Positions 52,272 through 60,303 of a stretch of DNA of 64,000 nucleotides are shown in pieces (position 1 is the first letter of the stretch; the number at the start of each line of letters is the position of its first letter). Source of the stretch: an uncultured Woeseiaceae bacterium. GTDB lineage: Bacteria; Pseudomonadota; Gammaproteobacteria; Steroidobacterales; Woeseiaceae. The stretch spans positions 45,210 to 109,209 of the forward strand of contig CALZMQ010000008.1 in NCBI GenBank assembly GCA_945788625.1, read 5' to 3'. The position numbers and the translations under genes were made by a program. The notes under the pieces are model-generated. The model was not told where the DNA came from, did not search any database, and worked only from the letters and a program-made list of their open reading frames with translations.

Positions 52272-53075
52272 TCACCGCGTAATCGCGCGAAGATGCTCCG
52301 GACTGTCGATCCTGGACAGCAACTCGACGTCCTGGATCGACCGCGGCCCGGTCGCCGGCACATAGAGCGAGAAGCCTGCATGGATGCTTTCGGCGTGCCG
52401 CGGCATCTCCTGCAAGGGAAAACGCAGGATCGTCGCCGGCATCAGCGGGTGAGGCGGCGCATACACGGCGATCACCGGGTGTTCGAGTGCGTAGTACTGC
52501 ATGAGATAGTCGACGAATCGCTCAAACCGCCGCGGCCGAGAAATCCGCTCGGTGTGCAGGCTCGACTCCAGGTTGCCGATTTGCCAGATTAACGCGGGAA
52601 CGTCGGCTTGCAGCGGACGGCGGCGAAGCATCAGGTCCGTCGCCTCATACATTTGCAGCCCTTCTGCGCACGGATCGATCTTCAGTTCGGCAACGATGCT
52701 GTCGATGGCCGAGACGCCGGGCGTGACCCGTACTGAAAGGCCCAGCACTGTCGCGATATCGCAGACCAGGAACGAGGGATAAACCGCGATGAGCGGGTGT
52801 CCGTGTACGGCAAATGTCACCGGCGCGCGTGCCAGCGCCGATTCGATCACGGTGGCGGCCATGTGATGGTAGGCGTTCAGGCGGTGATCGCCTTCCCGGT
52901 AACTGATGTCATGCAGCGACGTTACGCGCTCGCACCTGTCCTCGAGGAAGCGCCGGGTTGCGACGCCTGTATCGAGGTACAACACCTCGTTCGAAGCCTT
53001 GATGGCCTGTTCTGCCTCGCGCGTGACCTGGGAAACGCTGCTAACGCCCAATCCCACGATGTGGATATCTGTCAC
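52272..53075 (-). CDS. Borosin-type peptide alpha-N-methyltransferase (tetrapyrrole-methylase fold)
   Basis: A 267-residue SAM-dependent methyltransferase of the tetrapyrrole methylase superfamily, in the branch that methylates backbone amides of peptides (OphMA of omphalotin, SonM of Shewanella). Seen: DIHIVGLGVSSVSQVTREA at the N-terminus; ISYREGDHRLNAYHHMA, with Tyr59, Arg65 and Tyr69 at the positions of the OphMA catalytic cluster; VHGHPLIAVYPS (91-101, SAM site); TPGVSAIDSIVAELKIDP; YEATDLMLRRRPL; ALEHPVIAVY; and GFSLYVPAT. It lacks a fused C-terminal core, so it must act in trans, as in split borosins. GTG at 53075 overlaps the stop of the upstream gene by 4 bp (GTGA) behind GGGAGG, coupling the two. 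Substrate identity is inferred from this pairing. Confidence 0.9.
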   Translation of the reverse strand: MTDIHIVGLGVSSVSQVTREAEQAIKASNEVLYLDTGVATRRFLEDRCERVTSLHDISYREGDHRLNAYHHMAATVIESALARAPVTFAVHGHPLIAVYPSFLVCDIATVLGLSVRVTPGVSAIDSIVAELKIDPCAEGLQMYEATDLMLRRRPLQADVPALIWQIGNLESSLHTERISRPRRFERFVDYLMQYYALEHPVIAVYAPPHPLMPATILRFPLQEMPRHAESIHAGFSLYVPATGPRSIQDVELLSRIDSPEHLRAITR

Positions 53076-53875
53076 TGGCTCGCCTCCCGGTCTGAGTTCG
53101 GCGCATTCATGGTCTCGATCAGTTCCAGAAGACGCGTATGTCGATCCCGGTCGGCCGCCTCGCGAACGCGGCCGGCCGCCTCGAGTACGTCCGGCGATGT
53201 CGTATCGTGACGCCACGCGCGCGGGTCGTCCGCGTCGGTGACGCCGCCAGTCCCCGGCGATCCGAATTCGTCCGCCGCCTGTGGCAGGGTGGCGCTCAGC
53301 GAAAACGTGATCTGCAGGTTGCCGGCAGCGTCCGTCCGGGCGTGCGGCTGAATGGCAACGGACATCGCCAGGGTTGGCAGTTGCTGCCCGGGCACACCTG
53401 CCGCCGGCACTTCGGGGAGATCCTCGATCTCCATGCCCTGCGTGAGGTTGTCGAGATGGCCGGCGTATTTTATCGCCAGGGACGGTCTGTCGGTGTTGCC
53501 GGAATCGTTCTCCATCGAGTGCTGCAAAAACGGCACGAGCCGAACCGCAAGGCGAGACTCGGGCAGCGAGTACGAGACGGATGTTACTTCGAGGCGCGTT
53601 GCGACATCCGGATCATCCGCAACAGGACCACTCTCGATCGCTGCGGCTGGCGGAGCCTGCGCGGCATAGGCGGACTCGTCTGCGGCTGCTCCATCCCGGA
53701 CGGCCTGTCCCAGCAGTTCGAGCAACCGTTCATCGGGCGATGCCAGCAACGCCCTGGTTTCATCGTCCAGTTCATAGTCCGAGAATACGGACTCAGGTGA
53801 ATGCCGCGCGCGCTCGAGCAGCTGAGGGTCCAGCACGCAATCGATCAATAGCTCCCTGATGCCTGGTTTGTCCAC
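53072..53875 (-). CDS. Putative borosin precursor-like protein with N-terminal binding domain
   Basis: A 267-residue protein cotranslated with the methyltransferase. Residues about 4-60 (GIRELLIDCVLDPQLLERAR, SPESVFSDYELDDET and RALLASPDERLLELLG) resemble the helical borosin-binding domain of split precursors such as SonA: an x-D-x-x-L-x-x-x-x-x-x-(N/S)-P-E-x-V pattern, a GL/EL-(T/D)-x-E segment, then a short S-P/G-D-x-x-x-L loop. Known precursors then have a short hydrophobic core. Here an acidic linker (61-90) leads to a beta-rich region (91-205: LEVTSVSYSLPESRLAV, LPTLAMSVAIQP, LQITFSLSATLP) and a charged tail (206-267). No obvious C-terminal core is seen. GTG at 53875 follows GGGAG. It may be a precursor with an internal core or a protein substrate of the enzyme. 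Confidence 0.75.
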   Translation of the reverse strand: MDKPGIRELLIDCVLDPQLLERARHSPESVFSDYELDDETRALLASPDERLLELLGQAVRDGAAADESAYAAQAPPAAAIESGPVADDPDVATRLEVTSVSYSLPESRLAVRLVPFLQHSMENDSGNTDRPSLAIKYAGHLDNLTQGMEIEDLPEVPAAGVPGQQLPTLAMSVAIQPHARTDAAGNLQITFSLSATLPQAADEFGSPGTGGVTDADDPRAWRHDTTSPDVLEAAGRVREAADRDRHTRLLELIETMNAPNSDREASQ

Positions 53876-53937
53876 CGGATCGCTCCCGTTGCCAATGTGC
53901 CGCCGATCCTAACACCGTCCTGCGATGGCGACCGCCC

Positions 53938-54252
53938 TCAGGTGAACCAGACGCCGCCGGTGAACCGGCAATCCAGCGAGTCCAGCGCCATGTGAATCAT
54001 CAGCCCGATGCCGACATAGCGTGTTTTCGCGGGGAGGCACAACAGCAGGTAAACCGGGATGACCGGCAAGGTGTGCAGGGGATGGAAACCGATGCTGCAG
54101 CGCATCGGGTCGTAGACGGGGTGGGCAAGCAAGTGGTCAAGGTCGATCAGCATGGTGGCGATCATGACCAGGTAAGCCACGGCCCATTTCCGCCGGAAGA
54201 ACAAAGCGGCGACCGCCGCCGGCACGACGAAATGGAGCAAGAGGTGTATCAA
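53938..54252 (-). CDS. DUF6122-like small membrane protein
   Basis: A 104-residue protein with four hydrophobic segments and a conserved set of acidic and histidine residues: MIDLDHLLAHPVYDP, CSIGFHPLHTLP and HMALDSLDC. These match DUF6122 proteins, relatives of the YdjM/metal-dependent membrane hydrolase group. The D/H clusters could form a metal site in the membrane. The start is probably TTG at 54252, giving MIHLLLHF as in the family. It lies 62 bp before the borosin precursor-like gene on the same strand and could be cotranscribed with it; a functional link is not evident. Confidence 0.8.
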   Translation of the reverse strand: MIHLLLHFVVPAAVAALFFRRKWAVAYLVMIATMLIDLDHLLAHPVYDPMRCSIGFHPLHTLPVIPVYLLLCLPAKTRYVGIGLMIHMALDSLDCRFTGGVWFT

Positions 54253-54400
54253 GACGGGGATTGGTGAGTTCGCCGCATGGCGCCCAGTATAGTCGTACGT
54301 CCCGGCTTATGGCATTCAGCGTGCATGACAGGGGCTTCGAGTTCGGCGGCGCAAGCAACGGCGCGTCACTTTCGATCTCTCCGCCCCCGTCAAGGGCATC

Positions 54401-57400
54401 TCAGTTGTTCGGCGCGTTGTCGCTGATCCACTGACGGATCATGTCGACCATCGGCTGGTCGAGGAACGGTCCGCCCTGCGGCATGCGGCTACCCGAGATA
54501 CCGGGCCCGCCTTCGAGTTTCCTTATCAGGTAGCTGTTGTCCGGGTCGCCCGGCTCGACGCGGTCGAGTGCGACTTGCAGGCTCGCAACGTTGACGAGTG
54601 CGGCATGGCTGGCAGCGGCGCTCGACAGGTTCATGCCCGACGGCAGGCTCGAGCTGGTCGGACCCGAGTGGCAGCCGGAACACATCGGCGTGAAAACCTG
54701 TGCCTGGATTTGTGACAGTGTTACGGCGGCTCCGTTTTGTACGGTGACCACAACGTCCGCGGAGACGCCGACATTGCCGGCTGCATCTTCTGCCTCTGCA
54801 GTCAATGTCACCTGGCCATCGGCTACCGACGTGGTATCCCAGTCGAAGGTGTAGGGCGCTGACGTGTCGCTGCCGATTTCCGTGCCGTCAGCCAGGAAGC
54901 GCACGACGGTAACGCCCTGGTCGTCGCTTGCATCGGCCTCCAGGGTCACATTGCCGCTGACAGTAGCGCCCGGCGACGTCAGGCTGACAGTCGGTGCCTG
55001 GATATCGAAATTCGCTGCATCGGGCGGCACCACCTGGCCTCGGATTTCCCCTCCCGGGTTGGCCGGCGTATGCAGGTTGACGTACAACTGTCCGCCCCGG
55101 TACTGGACCAGGCCGGCATCATCCAGTTGTGCTGCGTCAGCCGACCAATGGCCGGGATCGAGCGGATCCTGCGCCAGGGGAATCAATACCGGGCCGTTTT
55201 GCCCGGCGGAAGCATTGTGTATGTGTGCTGCCGTCGCGTCGTTTGCGCCACTCGCGTTCAGATGCAGTGTCAGGTCGCCGGTCGTCCGATTGACGGTACT
55301 CGCCGCGATACCGCTGGCAGCACTCAGCACTGCCGGCACTTCCTGGTCGCCACTCATCGTCGTGAACAACACTTCGACCGGCGGAGGCGCGATCTGGCCG
55401 CGGATTTCGCCGCCGGGATTCGCAGGCGTGTGCAAGTTGAAATACAACCGACCCGCCAGGTAATCGGCAAGGTCGGCACTGTCCAGCTGTGCCGCGATCA
55501 GCGACCAGTGGCCGGCGTCGGCCGCATCCTGCTGCAGACCAAACTGTACGCCACCGTTTTGCCCGGCATAGGCAAGATGGATATGCGCGGCGGTCGCATC
55601 GTTCGCGTTGCTGGCGTTCAGATGCACGGTCAGGTCACCCGTCGTTCGGTTGACGGTACTCGCCGCGATACCGCTGGCCGCGCTTGTTACAGCCGGCACT
55701 TCCTGTGCGCCACTCAATGTCGTGAACAATACCTCGATCGGTGACGGTGCCACCTGGCCGCGGAGTTCACCGCCGGGGTTCGCCGGTGTGTGCACGTTGA
55801 CATAGAAAGCGCCATCTCGAATTGCGTTGAGTTGTGCCGCGGTCAGCGGCGCATTGACGGCCGACCAGCGATTAACGTCGCCGGGATCCTGCGTGAGACT
55901 GATTGCGACGCCGCCGTTAGTCCCGGCAAACGATTCATGAAGATGCGCGGCGACGGCATCACCTGCGCCGCTGGTGTTCGCATGAGCCACCAGCGTTGCC
56001 GCATCGGGATCGACCGTGACGGCGAACGTGCCAACTGCTGCACTGTTCACGGCAGGCACTTCCTGGCGACCCTCGAGGCGGCCGAACGCGAACAGGATGT
56101 TGTCTGGAATCACCTGGCCGCGAATCTCACCGCCCGGGTACGTCGGGCTGTGCACGTTCACGTAAGTTGCGCCGGCGCGAATTGCGTCGAGTTGTGCCGC
56201 GCTCAGCGCCTGTTCCTCAGCGAACCAATGCGACGGATTGCCGCCGTCGGCGGTCAGGCCAAACTCGACCGGACCGTTGACTCCGGCAAATTCGCCGTGC
56301 AAATGCGCGGCGCTCGCGTCATCGATTCCTGTCGTATTGACGTGCACCGTCAGAAGTAAAGCAGTCTCGTCCAGTGTGAGTGCGGCAATTCCGGCGGCGC
56401 TCGAGTCGACGGCCGGCACCTCCTGTTCGCCCGAGAGATCGCTGAACAATACCGAGATTCCTTCCGGCACGATCTGACCTCGAATCTCGCCGGCCGGATT
56501 GGTCGGACTATGGACGTTGACGTAGAGTTTGCCGGCGGCAAACGCCGCGAGCGCTGCAGCATTCAAGGCCGCGTCTTCGACAAACCAGCGGCCGGGATCC
56601 GTGGAGTCCTGTGCAAGCGCAACCAGCACAGGGCCGGTGGCGCCGGCATACGCCTCGTGCACATGGGCTTGCGTGGCGTCGTCGAGGCCATCGATGCGAG
56701 TCTGCACGACCAGCGTGCCGTTGACCTGGTCCAGGGTCACGGCGACGCGGCCGCTGGCAAGGGAGTCCACCTGTGGCACCGCATTGGCGCCCTGGAGATT
56801 GCTGAATCGAAGTACGAAATTGTCGGGCAGTATCTGCCCACGTAGCTCACCGGCAGGAGCAGCGGCAGTGTGAACGTTGACATACAGGGCGCCGGCAAGC
56901 AGTCGATCGATGCCAGCTGGGTCGAGCGTCACGCCCGCCGCTATCGAGAACAGCGACGGGTCGCCGGCATCCTGATCGAACGGTACGAGGACGGGTCCGT
57001 TGGTACCGGCATAGCCGTCGTGAATGTGAGCGGCTGTCGCCGCGATGCCGTTTACGCTCAGGTTGCCCTGCACGTCACCCGAGGCCAGGTTGATGGTGAG
57101 GTCGGCCTGCGCTGTTCCCGCAGAATCAACCGGTATGACTTCCTCGGCGCCGACCGGGCTAACGGCGAACTGCAGGACGTTGCGCACTGTTACGGTGACA
57201 TTGGCGGACTGTCCGATGTTGCCGGCAGCATCCTGTGCTTCGGCGCTCAATACGTGGTCGCCATCCGCTTCTGCTGCTGTGTCCCAGTCAATGCTGAACG
57301 GTGACGTCGTGTCGGTGCCCAGCAGCACGCCATCGACGAAGAACCGCACCTCGGCGACGCCAACGTTGTCGCTCGCCGTCACGGACAGCGTCACGACACG

Positions 57401-57571
57401 GTTGAGCGTCGTCCCGGCCGGCACCTGGACCGCAGCGACGGTTGGCACTGTCGTATCGGCCGGTGGCGGTGGAGGGGGCGGAGGAGCGCTGGATCCGCCG
57501 CCACAACCGCTGATCGCGAACGCCGTGAGTAAAGAAATCCACCCTGCCATTACCTTGCCAACTGTTTTCAT
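54401..57571 (-). CDS. CHRD-repeat lipoprotein with C-terminal cytochrome-like module
   Basis: A 1056-residue lipoprotein (lipobox AISGC, Cys23; then a proline-rich linker of eight prolines). Two Ig-like domains, near 40-130 and 856-950, share the DNVGVAEVRFFVDGxxLGTDT pattern. Six CHRD domains of about 120 residues occupy 131-850; each has AAHIH, YVNVHTPANPGGE and RGQI elements. The last 105 residues carry CSGCH (964-968) in a module (IQAQVFTPMCSGCHSG... SYLIRKLEGG... MPQGGPFLDQ) that recurs twice in the lipoprotein at 61.1 kb. CHRD domains in bacteria are little studied; the CXXCH suggests heme c or a related thioether-bound cofactor at the cell surface. Confidence 0.9.
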   Translation of the reverse strand: MKTVGKVMAGWISLLTAFAISGCGGGSSAPPPPPPPPADTTVPTVAAVQVPAGTTLNRVVTLSVTASDNVGVAEVRFFVDGVLLGTDTTSPFSIDWDTAAEADGDHVLSAEAQDAAGNIGQSANVTVTVRNVLQFAVSPVGAEEVIPVDSAGTAQADLTINLASGDVQGNLSVNGIAATAAHIHDGYAGTNGPVLVPFDQDAGDPSLFSIAAGVTLDPAGIDRLLAGALYVNVHTAAAPAGELRGQILPDNFVLRFSNLQGANAVPQVDSLASGRVAVTLDQVNGTLVVQTRIDGLDDATQAHVHEAYAGATGPVLVALAQDSTDPGRWFVEDAALNAAALAAFAAGKLYVNVHSPTNPAGEIRGQIVPEGISVLFSDLSGEQEVPAVDSSAAGIAALTLDETALLLTVHVNTTGIDDASAAHLHGEFAGVNGPVEFGLTADGGNPSHWFAEEQALSAAQLDAIRAGATYVNVHSPTYPGGEIRGQVIPDNILFAFGRLEGRQEVPAVNSAAVGTFAVTVDPDAATLVAHANTSGAGDAVAAHLHESFAGTNGGVAISLTQDPGDVNRWSAVNAPLTAAQLNAIRDGAFYVNVHTPANPGGELRGQVAPSPIEVLFTTLSGAQEVPAVTSAASGIAASTVNRTTGDLTVHLNASNANDATAAHIHLAYAGQNGGVQFGLQQDAADAGHWSLIAAQLDSADLADYLAGRLYFNLHTPANPGGEIRGQIAPPPVEVLFTTMSGDQEVPAVLSAASGIAASTVNRTTGDLTLHLNASGANDATAAHIHNASAGQNGPVLIPLAQDPLDPGHWSADAAQLDDAGLVQYRGGQLYVNLHTPANPGGEIRGQVVPPDAANFDIQAPTVSLTSPGATVSGNVTLEADASDDQGVTVVRFLADGTEIGSDTSAPYTFDWDTTSVADGQVTLTAEAEDAAGNVGVSADVVVTVQNGAAVTLSQIQAQVFTPMCSGCHSGPTSSSLPSGMNLSSAAASHAALVNVASLQVALDRVEPGDPDNSYLIRKLEGGPGISGSRMPQGGPFLDQPMVDMIRQWISDNAPNN
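55022..57181 (-). repeat. Six tandem CHRD-coding repeats
   Basis: Tandem repeats of about 360 bp encode CHRD domains 1-6 of the lipoprotein. Units 5 and 6 are the most alike (protein SAASGIAASTVNRTTGDLT in both), so recent duplication, or gene conversion between adjacent units, is likely. Units 1-4 have diverged more. Copy number could vary between strains. Confidence 0.8.
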
Positions 57572-57633
57572 GGGATCATTCCTGAGTTATTAGTGAGGGC
57601 CGATCTGTGTCGATCGGCAGACCTGTTTAGCCA

Positions 57634-58377
57634 GTGAGTACGCCGAAAATGCCGAGAGGTTCAATCGACAGGCAATCGCCGTTTTGCCGGATGGCTGCGT
57701 GTGCTGCACTGCTGCTTGCCGGCCAGGTATGCGTGGCGGACTCGGCGGGATCGGGATTCTCCGGTATTGCTACGTTGACCAGCGATTACATTTACCGTGG
57801 ACTGGTGTATTCGGATGGCGATCCGTCATTTCAGCTGGGATTGGACTACGAGCACGAAAGCGGGGCGTTCGCCGGCATCTGGGGCAGCACCATCGACTGG
57901 AGCAACAGTTTCGGGGAGCGCGACACCGAGCTGGATTACTATGTCGGTTTTCAATTCGCGGCGCGGGACGCGCTTGCAATAACAGCTACGCTGGTCCGCT
58001 ATACGTATCCTGGCCAGACGGGCACTCGTAGCTACGACTACAACGAAGCGCTCGTCACAGCGACCTTGTTTGGGCGCTACTCGGCCGAATTCGGTTACGC
58101 CGGTGACCGCTATGGCCTGGGCAACAGGGCACGCCACCTCGAACTACGCTCCGAATGGCCGGTAGCCAACGCCTGGGTTATCAGCGCCGGCGCCGGCCGC
58201 AACGATTTGTCCGACTTCGGCGCATCAGCCTACCTGTACTGGGATCTCGGCGCTTCAGCGAGATTCTCGCGATTGATCGTCGATCTGCGCGGCTACGGTA
58301 ACGAGAGACCTGCCGGTGGCGCGGGCACCCGATCCGCCGGCTCGCAGTTGGTCGTCAGCCTGTCGGTCGCCTTCTGA
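57634..58377 (+). CDS. TorF-family putative porin (beta-barrel)
   Basis: A protein of up to 247 residues with a signal peptide (MAACAALLLAGQVCVADSAG region) and the signature GIATLTSDYIYRGLVYSDGDPSFQLGLDY of the TorF/Gcw_chp putative porins. The C-terminus is beta-strand-rich and ends in Phe (LSVAF). Start options are GTG 57634, ATG 57649 and ATG 57691; the last gives the most typical signal peptide but has no clear ribosome-binding site. It is divergent from the CHRD lipoprotein by 62 bp, so the two could share regulation. A role in outer-membrane uptake of an organic solute is inferred. Confidence 0.87.
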   Translation: MSTPKMPRGSIDRQSPFCRMAACAALLLAGQVCVADSAGSGFSGIATLTSDYIYRGLVYSDGDPSFQLGLDYEHESGAFAGIWGSTIDWSNSFGERDTELDYYVGFQFAARDALAITATLVRYTYPGQTGTRSYDYNEALVTATLFGRYSAEFGYAGDRYGLGNRARHLELRSEWPVANAWVISAGAGRNDLSDFGASAYLYWDLGASARFSRLIVDLRGYGNERPAGGAGTRSAGSQLVVSLSVAF

Positions 58378-58384
58378 AACAGGC

Positions 58385-59656
58385 CTAGAGCGAATGCGCG
58401 GCGGCCGAATCGGTCCTGCAACCCGTCTGTCCCAATAGCTGCGCGAGTGCGCGACAGGCGTTGACGGACTTGCCAACGGCGCCGCGGCTCTCGACCAGCA
58501 ATCTCGTCACGTCATCGCGAGTCAGGCCTGGCCGGCTTGCGATCAGCAGTGCGGCGATTCCCGATACATGTGCCGCGGACAGCGAACTCCCGGATGCATA
58601 ATCGAAGCCGCCGCCTGGCACAGGCACCAGGATCTCGTCGCCGGGCGCGTTGACGGGAAGGCGTCGAGCGGCACCATCCGGCTCAGACTGGATGTCCGCG
58701 CCGACAACAATGACACCCGGGAGCTCGGCCGGGAACCCGGCCTTATGCTTCGCCGGTGCGGCGGCAACGACGACAATACCGCGCTTCAATGCCAGTTCGA
58801 CGAGGCGACTGAGCAGGGAATCGGACGGTCCGCCGAGGCTGAGGTTGATGATGTCGGTGTCCGACTCCACGGCGTGACTCAGCGCCTTGGCCAGCGTGAA
58901 GCTGTTACAGACAGCATGCGCTCCGGCAGTTCGATACCAGCAGGCTTTGAGTACACTGACTTGTGTCGACGGTGCGACGCCGATAATTCCGACGCCGTTG
59001 TTGGCCGACGCACCAATGACGCCCGCAATTGCGGTGCCGTGCTCGTCGGCGGTGAATTCAACGCCGTCGTCATTTACAAAATCGCGATGGTTTCTGATTT
59101 GTGACTTCAATTCAGGGTGGTTGAAATCCGCGCCCGTGTCGATGATGGTCACGCTTGTGCCGGCGCCGCGCGACCAGCTGTGCGCCTGCGCCAGTTCCAG
59201 CGTGTCGAAGTTGTGTTGAAGTTTCGCGTAGGGATCGGTTTGACTGGTTGCCGGTATCCCTGATACCTCGAATTCATTGAGGACCTGGGCGGACTCGACC
59301 TCGGGCTTCACGCGCAGGCGGCGAAGTAGTTGTTCCACGGGCACGTCGTCGCTGACAGCGTAGACGAGGCAATGCACTTTCAATGGCAGTATCGGCCATT
59401 CATCAACGGCCTGGAGACCGAATTCCTTTGCGATCCGTTTTGCCTTGCGCTTTACGTTGACAGATACGAGGTAGGTCGATGAGCGACGGTTGTATCCGGG
59501 CCGTACCGGTCCCGCGCGTGCCGCATTGCTCATGCCGGGATCGGAGTAGGTCACGAGAATCCTGGTTCGCTCGTCGTCATGCGAATCGTTGGCGTAAGAC
59601 ACGCCGCTGCCTGTCAGAATGACAAGCAGCAATGCGATCCGGGCGAGCTTGATCAT
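58385..59656 (-). CDS. Secreted S8 (subtilisin-like) peptidase
   Basis: A 423-residue protein with a signal peptide (about 1-23), a propeptide-like region (24-135) and a subtilase domain. Catalytic residues: Asp173 in VTIIDTGADF, His206 in DEHGTAIAGVIGA and Ser358 in ASGSSLSAAHVSGIAAL. The usual oxyanion-hole asparagine (AAAGN) is replaced; the sequence reads VVVAAAPAKHKAG. Activity may therefore be reduced or altered. Cys238 and Cys250 and a terminal Cys pair could form disulfides. The start at ATG 59656 overlaps the anti-sigma stop by 4 bp, placing it third in the sigma/anti-sigma operon. It may cleave the anti-sigma factor or be its regulon output. Confidence 0.9.
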   Translation of the reverse strand: MIKLARIALLLVILTGSGVSYANDSHDDERTRILVTYSDPGMSNAARAGPVRPGYNRRSSTYLVSVNVKRKAKRIAKEFGLQAVDEWPILPLKVHCLVYAVSDDVPVEQLLRRLRVKPEVESAQVLNEFEVSGIPATSQTDPYAKLQHNFDTLELAQAHSWSRGAGTSVTIIDTGADFNHPELKSQIRNHRDFVNDDGVEFTADEHGTAIAGVIGASANNGVGIIGVAPSTQVSVLKACWYRTAGAHAVCNSFTLAKALSHAVESDTDIINLSLGGPSDSLLSRLVELALKRGIVVVAAAPAKHKAGFPAELPGVIVVGADIQSEPDGAARRLPVNAPGDEILVPVPGGGFDYASGSSLSAAHVSGIAALLIASRPGLTRDDVTRLLVESRGAVGKSVNACRALAQLLGQTGCRTDSAAAHSL

Positions 59657-60303
59657 TGTTGTTCGATCCTGACAGGCACGGCGAACAGGACTCCCGGATT
59701 GCTCAACAGATTCGTTATTACGGTGTCGGGATTTGTGCCGGATGCCGAAGCCGCAATGCGCAGCGTCGCCACACCCCGATCCGACGGCCCGTCGACTATG
59801 GTCAGGCTCATGCCATCGAGCAGGCCCGACCATTCAGACGAATCCAGGTTCGGGTCGAAAACGACGCGGATGTATTGCCCATCCGGCAGTTGCTCAGGAA
59901 CGGTCAGTGTCGTGAATTCCGCCTGCTCGGCCTGCGGCCAGAACAATGCGGCCCCCAGCACGACCAATAATGCAGTCTGCATGGCGAACGCAAGTCGCAA
60001 CGGGCTGCCAACGATTTCGCGCAGTCTCGATATCAGTAACCGGCCCCGATGCTCCTTTGCCATCATCGCGTCGATACGCGCATTGATGCGACGCAGATCG
60101 GGCGCGGGAACCGGGCTGGCATCACCGACCGTTGCAATCGACTCGTGCAGGCGCTCGAGCTCCTCCAGTTCCCGCCGGCAAATAACACAGTTCCTTGCGT
60201 GTTGATTTACGAGATCGCGTTCTTCGTCAGCGAGTGATTCGTTCACAAGCCAGGGCAGAAGTTCCCGAGCATCCTCGTGCGATATCACTTCAGAGCTGCT
60301 CAC
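59653..60303 (-). CDS. Zinc-finger anti-sigma factor
   Basis: A 216-residue protein with an N-terminal cytoplasmic zinc-binding anti-sigma domain (residues 1-60; HARNCVIC is the HxxxCxxC motif), a membrane helix at about 105-122 (AFAMQTALLVVLGAALFW) and a periplasmic domain of about 90 residues (FTTLTVPEQLPDGQYIRVVF, ATLRIAASAS). This is the standard layout of membrane anti-sigma factors that hold an ECF sigma at the inner membrane until a periplasmic signal or protease releases it. GTG at 60303 has AAGGAG upstream and overlaps the sigma gene by 14 bp. Confidence 0.93.
   Translation of the reverse strand: MSSSEVISHEDARELLPWLVNESLADEERDLVNQHARNCVICRRELEELERLHESIATVGDASPVPAPDLRRINARIDAMMAKEHRGRLLISRLREIVGSPLRLAFAMQTALLVVLGAALFWPQAEQAEFTTLTVPEQLPDGQYIRVVFDPNLDSSEWSGLLDGMSLTIVDGPSDRGVATLRIAASASGTNPDTVITNLLSNPGVLFAVPVRIEQQ

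Noticed and set aside
55070..57304. Several plus-strand frames across the CHRD repeats
   Set aside because: They are repeat-driven shadows of the minus-strand lipoprotein gene.
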